11,143 nucleotides of DNA from Clostridium sp. CAG:221. GTDB taxonomy: Bacteria > Bacillota > Clostridia > Clostridiales > Clostridiaceae. Location of the stretch: the NCBI GenBank assembly GCA_000435835.1, contig FR883346.1, positions 1 through 11,143 of the forward strand, given 5' to 3'. Below, piece by piece: positions 1-6,314 of this stretch (position 1 is its first letter; every line of letters starts with the position of its first letter). The notes beneath the pieces are model-generated. The model worked only from the letters and a program-made list of their open reading frames with translations. It was not told where the DNA came from and did not search any database. The translations under genes were made by a program, and so were the position numbers.

Positions 1-30
1 GTCAAGTTGTTGCCCATGCTGGGCACACAT

Positions 31-71
31 AAAAAAACATTAAGATGAAAAAATCATCTTAATGTTTTTTT
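31..71 (-). terminator. Bidirectional rho-independent terminator behind the APC permease gene
   Basis: A perfect 18-bp inverted repeat (31-48 pairs with 54-71, loop AAAAA at 49-53). The outer part of each arm is an A or T run, so transcripts from either direction end in a U-tract. It starts 21 bases after the permease stop codon and is the natural end of that minus-strand transcript. Because it works in both directions it may also stop plus-strand transcription entering from the left. Confidence 0.9.
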
Positions 72-92
72 AACACTACCTTATTCTTGCTA

Positions 93-1499
93 TTATCTAT
101 TACTTTTTTTAGCAAAGTATGGCAAAATAAGCCCTAGTAAGATCAGTACTATTGGTGTAGCAATATTTAACATTAATTGGAATACATCTTCTGAATATAT
201 TCCACCAATGCATGCTATAGCAGTAAATACAAAGCACCATACACCTATTAGTATTCCTAATGCTTTATTCTTTACGAAATAGTATTCTCTACCAAATTTT
301 TCTCCAGTTTTCTTTAAAGCTATGTAAGCTACAAATACCCATAAGTATCTTAATGGCATACATACTGCATTTAATTTTACAAGCCATTTCACTAATTCAT
401 CAACGCTACCAATACCAAATGCTGGAACCACAATTAAAAGTGACACTATTACTAAAATAAGTTTATGTCCATTTACATAAGCCCCATTTTTATTTTTCTT
501 AAATAGCACCTCTGGAATATATCTTTTATCCCCGCTATCAAGAAGCATACGTAAAGGTGCATCAATAGAAATTATTAGCACTGCAAATTGGCCTATCATA
601 TTAGTTACTGCATAAGCAATCACAAATAAGTTTCCTACATGATAGTAGTCCCCTAATTCTTGGAAAGCATAATATGCACCATTAGTCATTAAATCATTTG
701 GAATATTATTTGAATCAAACATCATTCCAAGTGATATTGTTCCAAGTATAGCCGTTACTGCAACCATTACTGCTAAAGCAATCATACCTTTTGAGAATCC
801 TCTTGCTGGATCCTTCATTTCATTTACATATGGAGATATTTTTTCACATCCTCCAACAGCAAATACTAAAATTGAAATATTAGTAAAGAAGCTTATATCA
901 AATTTAGGTATAAACGTCTTAAGTGACCAATCTATTGTATTTAACTGTGCATCTGTAAGTGCTGGAGCTGCTATCATCAATAAAATAAATAATATTGACA
1001 TGATAAACATAGAAGTTCCTGCTAAAGTTGATAGTTTTTTTAATATACTTATTCCTTTAGAGGCTAGGTAAATTGCTAAAAGGAAGATGGCTAAACATGC
1101 CAATTGCATAAGCCTTGTATCCATATCACTAATTCTCTTATCTTGGAATATTGCCCAACTGGTAGCTATCATAAAACTGTTAGGCTTTTGTGATAAATAA
1201 GGCATATGTACAACCCAGTATGTCCACCCTGCATAGTATGCAAGCTTTGCTCCTACTGTCTCATTAATCCAAGAGCTGACACCTCCACCACAATCTTTAA
1301 AGGCAGATCCTAATTCTCCTACCATTAACGCATATGGTATGAAATATAGCGCAAATATTATTAGCCAAGCCACTATAGCCTGCAATCCATTGTACTCAGA
1401 GAATCCATTTATTACATTACCAAATCCCCAAACTCCTGAAAAGGCCATAAATGCTAGACTATACCACATAATTTTTTTACTACTAGTATTATCTGACAT
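93..1499 (-). CDS. APC-superfamily amino acid permease (YjeM/GadC-like antiporter type)
   Basis: 468-residue, very hydrophobic protein with about 12 predicted membrane segments, the normal length for the APC superfamily. It should sit in the cytoplasmic membrane and move an amino acid by proton symport or by exchange. The first membrane segment (residues about 12-32) carries FSGVWGFGN, matching the unwound Gly-rich TM1 of APC transporters. The region near residues 218-240 (GGCEKISPYVNEMKDP followed by a GFSKGM stretch) matches the TM6/loop of the YjeM and glutamate:GABA antiporter branch, where GG-E-x-x-x-x-V/N-x-x-x-x-P is typical. The ATG is preceded by GGAGAAG (minus strand, about 1505-1511), which supports this start. 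It is a single-gene unit with a terminator at 31-71. No decarboxylase gene is adjacent, so an acid-resistance antiport role cannot be assumed. Family is secure; substrate is not. Confidence 0.85.
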   Translation of the reverse strand: MSDNTSSKKIMWYSLAFMAFSGVWGFGNVINGFSEYNGLQAIVAWLIIFALYFIPYALMVGELGSAFKDCGGGVSSWINETVGAKLAYYAGWTYWVVHMPYLSQKPNSFMIATSWAIFQDKRISDMDTRLMQLACLAIFLLAIYLASKGISILKKLSTLAGTSMFIMSILFILLMIAAPALTDAQLNTIDWSLKTFIPKFDISFFTNISILVFAVGGCEKISPYVNEMKDPARGFSKGMIALAVMVAVTAILGTISLGMMFDSNNIPNDLMTNGAYYAFQELGDYYHVGNLFVIAYAVTNMIGQFAVLIISIDAPLRMLLDSGDKRYIPEVLFKKNKNGAYVNGHKLILVIVSLLIVVPAFGIGSVDELVKWLVKLNAVCMPLRYLWVFVAYIALKKTGEKFGREYYFVKNKALGILIGVWCFVFTAIACIGGIYSEDVFQLMLNIATPIVLILLGLILPYFAKKSNR

Positions 1500-1535
1500 T
1501 TTTCTTCTCCTTATACTATTTTTTATTATAATAAG

Positions 1536-1564
1536 ATAATATTACAAATTTTCCTTCTTGTACA
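1536..1564 (-). promoter_or_regulatory. Candidate sigma-A promoter of the APC permease gene
   Basis: On the minus strand TGTACA (1559-1564) is followed after 17 bases by TATTAT (1536-1541). The -10 matches consensus at 5 of 6 positions and the -35 at 4 of 6. The transcript would start near 1529, leaving a leader of about 30 bases that contains the GGAGAAG site. In such AT-rich DNA chance matches are common, so this is only a candidate. Confidence 0.4.
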
Positions 1565-1615
1565 TAATAAATGTTTCTTTTTTCATTTAAATTAGATTTT
1601 AATTTCATATAAAAA

Positions 1616-1637
1616 GCACGTTTAAAGTTAAACGTGC
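1616..1637 (-). terminator. Rho-independent terminator of the 61-residue protein gene
   Basis: GCACGTTTA (1616-1624) pairs perfectly with TAAACGTGC (1629-1637) around a 4-base loop. On the minus strand the stem is followed directly by TTTTTAT. It begins 10 bases after the stop codon of the small gene at 1648-1833, so that gene is its own transcription unit and is insulated from the permease gene beyond. Confidence 0.85.
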
Positions 1638-1647
1638 CATACTGATT

Positions 1648-1833
1648 TTATAAAAACCATTCTATTTCAATTTCTGGATCATCATTATATTCATTACATT
1701 CTATTGTCTTACTTTCTAATTCTCTTTGATTTCTCCATTTTAGAAATTCATAATAATCTAAAACTTCTTTTAATATTTTATCATCCTCTTCTTTAGCTAA
1801 AACATTTATTACTTCTTTTGTTAATTCACTCAT
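1648..1833 (-). CDS. Small DUF2281/antitoxin-like protein, orphan
   Basis: 61-residue acidic protein. Residues about 18-36 (DKILKEVLDYYEFLKWRN) resemble the short amphipathic core of DUF2281-type proteins, where a Leu/Glu-rich helix leads into (D)-[FY]-x-E-F-L-[KL]; that family is often found as the antitoxin half of small toxin-antitoxin pairs. The acidic C-terminus (residues 42-61, ending EIEIEWFL) has no motif I recognise. It is probably a real gene: a strong GGGAGG lies about 9 bases before the ATG, and a dedicated terminator follows 10 bases after the stop. No toxin-like gene is adjacent on either side, so it is either an orphan or not an antitoxin at all. The gene call is firm, the family link moderate to weak. 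Confidence 0.7.
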   Translation of the reverse strand: MSELTKEVINVLAKEEDDKILKEVLDYYEFLKWRNQRELESKTIECNEYNDDPEIEIEWFL

Positions 1834-1961
1834 CTGTCTTCCTCCCTCATTAGATATTAATTTGATAAATATAGTATAACTATGATTTATTAATTATATC
1901 TAATAATTTTTAAGTTTTTACATAAAATAATTTATATTAATTAATATAAGGAGTAAATTTT

Positions 1962-2618
1962 ATGAAAAAATTATTAATTACATTTTTAATTGGAGTAACT
2001 TGTACAACTACATTCTTTCCACCTTTACATATTGCTGCCTTATGTAAAGACATTCCTACTAACTCTGCTCCTGCAGTGAAAGATTCTTATAAAGATAGAG
2101 CTTCTGTTCACATTGAAGATTTAAAAGGTGAGTTTTCTGCACGTCCCTCATCTGGTATTAATGATGTAGATTTTCTTAACTCAGAAATATCAGTACTTAG
2201 AACAGCCATATACATTTCAGCTTTGATTCAAAGTTACATAACTGATGAACAGCTTATTGATCTTGCTGAAGAAATAGTTCAAGAAAATAGCGGAGTTATT
2301 CGCGAGAGCAGAATTCTAATAGATAAACTTTCTACTTCTAAAAAATCAGATGCTGCTGCCAGTGAAAAATATACAAAAGCATCAAAAGAAATCACTGATA
2401 CACTATTTAATAATTTAAACAAAATAAATCCTGATGAAAGCGATTCTTTAACTTATATAAATCAAATTCAATATCTTATTGAAGCTTCAAAATCTCTAGC
2501 CAAATTAATAAATGAGTCTACTAAAGATAATATTATCAAAGAAATGTCTCAAGATATAATTAACAATGCAGATAGCAATCTTGAAACAATTACAGAAATA
2601 AAGCCAGCTATTAAATAA
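1962..2618 (+). CDS. Exported helical protein, possible DUF305-like (ferritin-like) relative
   Basis: 218 residues, the only plus-strand gene here. Residues 1-27 have a positive start (MKK) and a long hydrophobic core, so it should be exported by Sec. A Cys at residue 28 sits after IAAL, which is a poor lipobox because the -1 residue is Leu, so lipid anchoring is doubtful. The mature part is almost all predicted helix. Residues 68-123 (DVDFLNSEISVLRTAIYIS, then EQLIDLAEEIVQENSGVIRE) follow the DUF305 pattern: D-x-x-F, a first helix rich in Ala/Ile, then L-A-x-x-I-x-x-x-x-x-x-I. The Met and His residues that bind metal in DUF305 are absent. Residues 163-211 look like a second, diverged copy. 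AAGGAG (1948-1953) lies 8 bases before the ATG. It is monocistronic, with a terminator 8 bases after the stop. The DUF305 link is my inference; the safe call is an exported protein of unknown function. Confidence 0.75.
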   Translation: MKKLLITFLIGVTCTTTFFPPLHIAALCKDIPTNSAPAVKDSYKDRASVHIEDLKGEFSARPSSGINDVDFLNSEISVLRTAIYISALIQSYITDEQLIDLAEEIVQENSGVIRESRILIDKLSTSKKSDAAASEKYTKASKEITDTLFNNLNKINPDESDSLTYINQIQYLIEASKSLAKLINESTKDNIIKEMSQDIINNADSNLETITEIKPAIK

Positions 2619-2626
2619 GATAATTT

Positions 2627-2664
2627 AAAAAGGAGCTATATAATCCTCCATATAGTTCCTTTTT
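2627..2664. terminator. Bidirectional terminator between convergent genes
   Basis: AAAAAGGAGCTATA (2627-2640) pairs with TATAGTTCCTTTTT (2651-2664) over 14 positions with a single G-U pair and a 10-base loop. T-runs flank it on both strands. It lies between the ends of the exported-protein gene (plus) and the ABC permease gene (minus) and should serve both. Confidence 0.9.
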
Positions 2665-2671
2665 AAAATCA

Positions 2672-2698
2672 TAATTCACAATTCATAATTCATCATTA
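2672..2698. repeat. Short dispersed AT-rich repeat overlapping the MalG-like stop codon
   Basis: On the minus strand the sequence from the stop codon of the MalG-like gene onward reads TAATGATGAATTATGAATT and continues with further GAATT-ATG units. The 12-mer AATGATGAATTA (complement of 2686-2697) recurs at 4407-4418, and AATGATGAA recurs inverted at 4675-4683 just after the binding-protein stop codon. It looks like a dispersed 3'-end repeat common in clostridial intergenic DNA; function unknown. Confidence 0.5.
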
Positions 2699-3526
2699 CC
2701 CTTTAACTGCTCCTGCCGCTACTCCTTCAATAATGTACTTTTGACAAGTTAGATAAAATATAATAATAGGTATAATTGCCAATACTAACACAGCCATCAT
2801 TGCCCCCATATCAATTGCACCGTAACCACCTCTTAAATATTGTACTGCCATTGGAATAGTTTTATAATCACTCTTTAATACTAATGATGGTAACAAATAA
2901 TCATTCCATATCCACATTACATTTAATATTGCTACAGTAATACAAATTGGTTTTAATAATGGAAGCACTATTAGGAAAAATGTTTTTATAGGATTACATC
3001 CATCTATCAAAGCTGCCTCTTCAATATCAATGGGAATTGACTTTACAAAGCCAGAAAACATAAATATTGAAAGTCCTGCTCCAAATCCAATATAAAGTAC
3101 TATCAATCCCACTGGATTATCCAAATTAAGCATATTAGCCACCTTACTCATAGTAAACATAACCATCTGGAATGGAACAATCATAGAAAATACAAAGATA
3201 AAATATAGTGATGTACTTACTTTAGTTTTACTTCTAGTGATATACCATCCTGTCATGGCAGTAAACAATACAATTACAATGGTTGAAAAAAATGTTATAA
3301 ATATTGACCAGCCAAAAGCACTTAAAAATCCAGTCTTTGATAATCCATCAATATAATTCTGCAATCCTGAAAACGTCTCAGCAGTAGGCAATTTAAAAGG
3401 AGCATCACTAATATAAAGCTTACCTTTAAATGAATTAAATAATATTATAAATATAGGTGCTAGAAATACCACTGCTAATATTGTTAATATCATATAAATA
3501 AATACATTGCTTTTTTTGCCTTTCAT
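2696..3526 (-). CDS. CUT1 sugar ABC transporter permease, MalG-like
   Basis: 276-residue membrane protein with six predicted membrane segments, the standard size for the second permease of a CUT1 carbohydrate importer. The EAA loop that docks on the ATPase is at residues 169-193: EEAALIDGCNPIKTFF followed by PLLKP. The C-terminus QKYIIEGVAAGAVKG is the hallmark ending of MalG-type permeases. With the MalF-like partner it forms the transmembrane channel for an oligosaccharide handed over by the lipoprotein. Its ATG overlaps the upstream permease stop by one base (TAATG) and its GGAGG site lies inside the upstream gene, so translation is probably coupled. It is the last gene of the operon; the bidirectional hairpin at 2627-2664 ends it. 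Substrate cannot be read from the sequence. Confidence 0.92.
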   Translation of the reverse strand: MKGKKSNVFIYMILTILAVVFLAPIFIILFNSFKGKLYISDAPFKLPTAETFSGLQNYIDGLSKTGFLSAFGWSIFITFFSTIVIVLFTAMTGWYITRSKTKVSTSLYFIFVFSMIVPFQMVMFTMSKVANMLNLDNPVGLIVLYIGFGAGLSIFMFSGFVKSIPIDIEEAALIDGCNPIKTFFLIVLPLLKPICITVAILNVMWIWNDYLLPSLVLKSDYKTIPMAVQYLRGGYGAIDMGAMMAVLVLAIIPIIIFYLTCQKYIIEGVAAGAVKG

Positions 3527-4368
3527 TAGCTTTCAACCTCCTTTTTCCTGGTAATATTTAATTGAATAATCATTAAGATAGCAACTATAATAAAGAATAT
3601 TACTGCTTTTGCCTGTCCTACTCCTTCCCATCCATTTCTACTATAGAATGTTTTATAAATATCTAAAGCTAACATTGATGTTGCTCCAGATGGTGCACCA
3701 TCTGTTAATGCCAAGTTCTGATCAAATAGCTTAAAAGCATTAGATATAGTTAAGAAAAGACATATGGTAACTGAAGGCATAACCAGTGGAATTGTAACTT
3801 TCCTCAAGATTTGTGATTTTGAAGCCCCATCAATTTTAGCTGCTTCAATTAAATCATTAGGTATATTTTGAATTCCAGCAATATAAATTATCATCATATA
3901 TCCTATTAGTTGCCAGTTCATCATTACAACTAATCCCCAGAATCCATAGCTGGCACTGTATGTTAAATTAACATTAAAGTGGCTTAATACGCCATTAATT
4001 ATTATTTGCCATATATATCCTAAAACGATTCCACCTATTAAATTAGGCATGAAGAAAATAGTTCTAAATACATTAGTACCTTTTAACTTTCTAGTTAATA
4101 AATAAGCAAAGGTAAATGCTAATACATTTACTGTTATAGTGGATACCACAGCAAATTTAACAGTAAAAAATAGTGCATTAATAAACTCATCATTTGAAAA
4201 AGCCTTTACATAATTACTTAATCCTACAAACTGTGCATCAGCTACTGTTGTAAACTTAGTAAAAGATAAGTAAATTCCCATTATAAACGGTACTAAAAAA
4301 GCAATACAAAAAGCCACAAAAGTAGGCAATACAAAAAAAGCAAAATACTTTTTTAAAATCTTCTGCAT
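3526..4368 (-). CDS. CUT1 sugar ABC transporter permease, MalF-like
   Basis: 280-residue membrane protein with six predicted membrane segments. It lacks the extra N-terminal segments and large periplasmic loop of E. coli MalF, as expected for Gram-positive versions. FVGLSNY (residues 47-53) is a typical early motif of this family. The EAA loop is at residues 175-198 (EAAKIDGASKSQILRKV, then PLVMP). It pairs with the MalG-like permease encoded directly downstream. The start is supported by AGGAGG at 4375-4380 (minus strand), six bases before the ATG. A 324-bp repeat-rich spacer separates it from the binding-protein gene, unusual for this operon type, so permease expression may be lower than, or uncoupled from, binding-protein expression. 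Confidence 0.92.
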   Translation of the reverse strand: MQKILKKYFAFFVLPTFVAFCIAFLVPFIMGIYLSFTKFTTVADAQFVGLSNYVKAFSNDEFINALFFTVKFAVVSTITVNVLAFTFAYLLTRKLKGTNVFRTIFFMPNLIGGIVLGYIWQIIINGVLSHFNVNLTYSASYGFWGLVVMMNWQLIGYMMIIYIAGIQNIPNDLIEAAKIDGASKSQILRKVTIPLVMPSVTICLFLTISNAFKLFDQNLALTDGAPSGATSMLALDIYKTFYSRNGWEGVGQAKAVIFFIIVAILMIIQLNITRKKEVES

Positions 4369-4460
4369 AAAACCCCTCCTAAAAATTGCAAAGCAATTTA
4401 ATTATGAATGATGAATTACGAATTATGAATTAATGATAAAACTCACAGAGTTTCTTTAAT

Positions 4461-4481
4461 AAATGTAAAATTAAAAATGAA
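4461..4481 (+). repeat. Left arm of 21-bp perfect inverted repeat
   Basis: Bases 4461-4481 are the exact reverse complement of 4641-4661; pairing stops at both ends of the arm. The full stretch 4461-4488 matches 10937-10964 at 27 of 28 bases, so the arm also belongs to a dispersed repeat family within this window. Confidence 0.75.
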
Positions 4482-4568
4482 AAATTAAGTTGCATTACAA
4501 AACTGTAAGTGCATTAACATGAGATTAGCAAAATAAATAAGACTTTTAACTAAACAAAAGTATGTTAT

Positions 4569-4603
4569 ATAAAACTAGTTATATTTCTTATAACTAGTTT
4601 TAT
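4569..4603 (-). terminator. Intercistronic stem-loop downstream of the binding-protein gene
   Basis: A perfect 15-bp stem (4569-4583 with 4589-4603, loop TTTCT) lies about 90 bases beyond the binding-protein stop codon on the minus strand. After the stem the minus strand reads AACATACTTTTG, with no continuous T-run beyond the TTTTAT inside the stem. It is therefore more likely a leaky terminator or an mRNA 3'-end stabiliser than a full stop. Such hairpins between binding-protein and permease genes are known to allow excess binding protein. The direct role here is inferred. Confidence 0.55.
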
Positions 4604-4640
4604 TTCTTATGTTAATACCACTTTAAACTAAATCATTTCA

Positions 4641-4661
4641 TTCATTTTTAATTTTACATTT
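4641..4661 (-). repeat. Right arm of 21-bp perfect inverted repeat
   Basis: Exact reverse complement of 4461-4481. It ends about 30 bases from the stop codon of the binding-protein gene. Together the arms bound a segment of about 200 bp with the 15-bp hairpin near its centre. Confidence 0.75.
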
Positions 4662-4692
4662 TTCATTAACTAAGTTCATCATTATCAATTAA

Positions 4693-6057
4693 CTACTGTG
4701 CTTTTTCTGATTTCCAAGCATCTTTTACTGTTTTAACTACATAACTCCAATCTTGAGTTCCTTGAACATACTCAAGTAATGCATCATTAAATGTTTCTTT
4801 AAATTTTTCACTAGGGAATGATTGGAATATCCAGTTTACATTTTTTATATTATCTTTTTCCATCCATTCCATAACTTGTGCTGATAATGGATCTGATGGT
4901 CTTTCATCTTCATTGAAAGTGTTAAATGGTGCTATAAACCCTAAATCACCAACAACATAAGCTTTTCCTGTATCGCTAGTAAATAGCCAGTTAATAAAAT
5001 CTATTGAAGCTTGTTGTTCTTCTTCAGAAGCTTTACTGTTAACTGCAAAGTAGTTTTCTGTTCCTATGCATATACCTTGATTTTCCTCTCCATCAACACC
5101 TGTATATATTGGTAAGAATTTTATATCATCTTGTTTAACAACATTTCCATTAACATCTTTAATTTGTGACCAAGCCCAGTTTCCATTTTGAACCATTGCG
5201 CATTTTCCTAATGCAAATTCAGACATTGAATCATCAACACTCTTATTACCTAAAAGACCTTTTTCAGTACAAGAATTATCTAAGTATAAATCAAAAATAT
5301 TCTTATAGTTGTCATTATATTCAAATTCTACTGTTTCTGATGCAAGACCTGTCTCTATAATTGAGGCATCATCTTGGCTTTCATCTTTAAATTCATAATA
5401 AAATGGTAAATTGGCTAAGTGAGTGTCCCAACGCCATCTATTTCCTGATGCCATAGATGTTGAAGCAAATACACCATCTATACCAAGTTTATCCTTATTC
5501 GCCTGCATATCTTCAACAACTTCTCTTAAAATATCAAAATTATTAATATCATCTACAGATGTAATATCTGCCTTCTTATTAGAAAGAGCTATATATTTAT
5601 CCATTATTTCCTGATTATAAATTATTCCATATCCTTCAACTGCATAAGGTATACCATAAACACCATCTCCATCAGTTACTGCTAAAGATTTATCAGATAA
5701 ATGACTATAAAGATCAGTATCCTTTAAATCTAAACAATAATTCTTCCAATTATTATATCCAACTGGACCATTTATTTGAAATATTGTTGGAGCTTCGCTC
5801 TTGGCCATTTCTGACTTCAAAGTTTGTTCATAGTCTCCACTAGCTGCTGTTTCAACTTTAACTTTTACTCCTGTTTCTTTCTCATAATCCTTGGCAACGC
5901 TCTTATAAACATCAGCTATTTCTGGTTTAAAATTTAAAAAATAAATTTGTGTTGAATTTCCTCCATTTCCCTCTTCACTGCTTCCTCCACATCCAACTAA
6001 AGAACCTGCAAAAATAGACATAACAACCCCTGCTGCTACTAACTTTTTATTCACCAT
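4693..6057 (-). CDS. CUT1 sugar ABC transporter substrate-binding lipoprotein (MsmE/MalE-like)
   Basis: 454-residue extracellular solute-binding protein, family 1. Residues 1-23 form a lipoprotein signal peptide with lipobox L20-V21-G22-C23, followed by a Gly/Ser/Glu-rich linker. The mature protein would be lipid-anchored outside the membrane. The two-lobed binding-protein pattern is visible: an initial strand IYFLNFKPE, then YEKETGVKVKV (residues about 57-67), a hinge-like GDGVYGIPYAVEGYGIIYN (130-148), FALGKCAMVQNGNWAW (281-296), and FINWLFTSDTGKAYV near the end. It should capture an oligosaccharide for the two downstream permeases; the nearby intracellular GH13 enzyme hints at an alpha-glucan product. 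It is the first operon gene. The start is preceded by an unusual run of six Gs rather than AGGAGG. No ATPase gene is present. Confidence 0.92.
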   Translation of the reverse strand: MVNKKLVAAGVVMSIFAGSLVGCGGSSEEGNGGNSTQIYFLNFKPEIADVYKSVAKDYEKETGVKVKVETAASGDYEQTLKSEMAKSEAPTIFQINGPVGYNNWKNYCLDLKDTDLYSHLSDKSLAVTDGDGVYGIPYAVEGYGIIYNQEIMDKYIALSNKKADITSVDDINNFDILREVVEDMQANKDKLGIDGVFASTSMASGNRWRWDTHLANLPFYYEFKDESQDDASIIETGLASETVEFEYNDNYKNIFDLYLDNSCTEKGLLGNKSVDDSMSEFALGKCAMVQNGNWAWSQIKDVNGNVVKQDDIKFLPIYTGVDGEENQGICIGTENYFAVNSKASEEEQQASIDFINWLFTSDTGKAYVVGDLGFIAPFNTFNEDERPSDPLSAQVMEWMEKDNIKNVNWIFQSFPSEKFKETFNDALLEYVQGTQDWSYVVKTVKDAWKSEKAQ

Positions 6058-6066
6058 AAAACATAA

Positions 6067-6072
6067 CCCCCC
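6067..6072 (-). promoter_or_regulatory. Unusual all-G ribosome binding site of the binding-protein gene
   Basis: Minus-strand GGGGGG lies 9 bases before the ATG at 6057. It can pair with the CCUCC of 16S rRNA only partly or through wobble, unlike the AGGAGG-type sites of its neighbours. A six-codon out-of-frame micro-ORF (ATG at 6064, ending TAA) overlaps the true start, but it begins only two bases after the G-run and is unlikely to be translated. Confidence 0.5.
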
Positions 6073-6091
6073 ATATTTTATATTTAAAATT

Positions 6092-6107
6092 TATTCCATA
6101 TGGAATA
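6092..6107. promoter_or_regulatory. 16-bp perfect palindrome, candidate operator
   Basis: TATTCCATATGGAATA is perfectly self-complementary. It is centred about 42 bases upstream of the binding-protein start codon, in an otherwise gene-free stretch. The size and symmetry suit a dimeric regulator. Position relative to the candidate promoter would make it a downstream roadblock. No regulator gene is in the window. It could also be a chance palindrome. Confidence 0.45.
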
Positions 6108-6120
6108 GATTTCACTTGCA
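6107..6120 (-). promoter_or_regulatory. Degenerate cre-like site (possible CcpA binding)
   Basis: Minus-strand TGCAAGTGAAATCT fits the loose catabolite-response-element pattern TGNAANCGNWNNCW at every fixed position but one (T for the C of the central CG). It abuts the 16-bp palindrome and lies upstream of a sugar-uptake gene, where carbon catabolite repression is usual. The missing central C weakens it. Confidence 0.3.
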
Positions 6121-6149
6121 TTTTTAAAATTAATTACATTTATTGAGTC

Positions 6150-6177
6150 ATAATAATTATTTAATCTCTTAATACAA
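6150..6177 (-). promoter_or_regulatory. Candidate promoter of the ABC operon
   Basis: Minus-strand TTGTAT (6172-6177) and TATTAT (6150-6155) are 16 bases apart. The -10 is good, the -35 weak (3 of 6). A start near 6143 would give a leader of about 85 bases containing the cre-like site and the palindrome. Other AT-rich arrangements are possible. Confidence 0.3.
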
Positions 6178-6232
6178 TATATAACCTTATGTAAAAAAAT
6201 ATTAATAATAAAAATATATTTTTTTATTTTTA

Positions 6233-6276
6233 TTTAAAAAAGAATTAGGATAAAAAAATCCTAATTCTTTTTTAAA
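6233..6276 (-). terminator. Strong bidirectional terminator after the propeller pseudogene
   Basis: A 19-bp perfect stem (6233-6251 with 6258-6276) around a six-A loop, with core AGAATTAGGAT and an A/T-run on both sides. It follows the C-terminal fragment of the broken gene and separates it from the ABC operon, so the operon needs its own promoter. Confidence 0.9.
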
Positions 6277-6314
6277 AATTTACTATAAATTTTATTAATC
6301 TTATACTTTAATTG

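Larger units (their letters stand above)
4369..4692. repeat. Repeat-rich spacer inside the ABC operon (MITE-like, non-coding)
   Basis: No gene is visible in this 324-bp stretch. It contains a 21-bp perfect inverted repeat (4461-4481 against 4641-4661), which encloses the long hairpin at 4569-4603. It also holds a smaller inverted repeat, AAATTGC-AAA-GCAATTT, at 4383-4399 directly upstream of the MalF-like ribosome binding site, and an inverted AATGATGAA pair (4407-4415 against 4675-4683). The nested inverted symmetry suggests a small non-autonomous repeat element or accreted palindromic repeats inserted between two operon genes. I cannot define target-site duplications. The 14-base unit AAATGAAAAATTAA seen here recurs at 10937-10964. 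Confidence 0.6.

Noticed and set aside
260..1539. Two plus-strand open frames of 66 residues antisense to the APC permease gene (260-460 and 1339-1539)
   Set aside because: They lie opposite the permease gene, have no convincing ribosome binding site, and their composition is that of an antisense shadow.
4383..4440. CRISPR-like array from the repeated GAATT-ATG units
   Set aside because: Units are short, degenerate, AT-only and have no spacers of regular length.
5166..5614. Plus-strand open frames of 63-64 residues opposite the binding-protein gene
   Set aside because: Fully inside a well-supported gene on the other strand; no domain or ribosome binding site.
6047..6064. Six-codon micro-ORF (ATG at 6064) overlapping the binding-protein start, as a possible regulatory leader peptide
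   Set aside because: It starts only two bases after the G-rich ribosome binding site, too close for initiation, and no alternative hairpin accompanies it.
6121..6235. Possible riboswitch or T-box in the leader of the ABC operon
   Set aside because: The stretch is almost pure A/T with no conserved aptamer-like core and no terminator between it and the gene.
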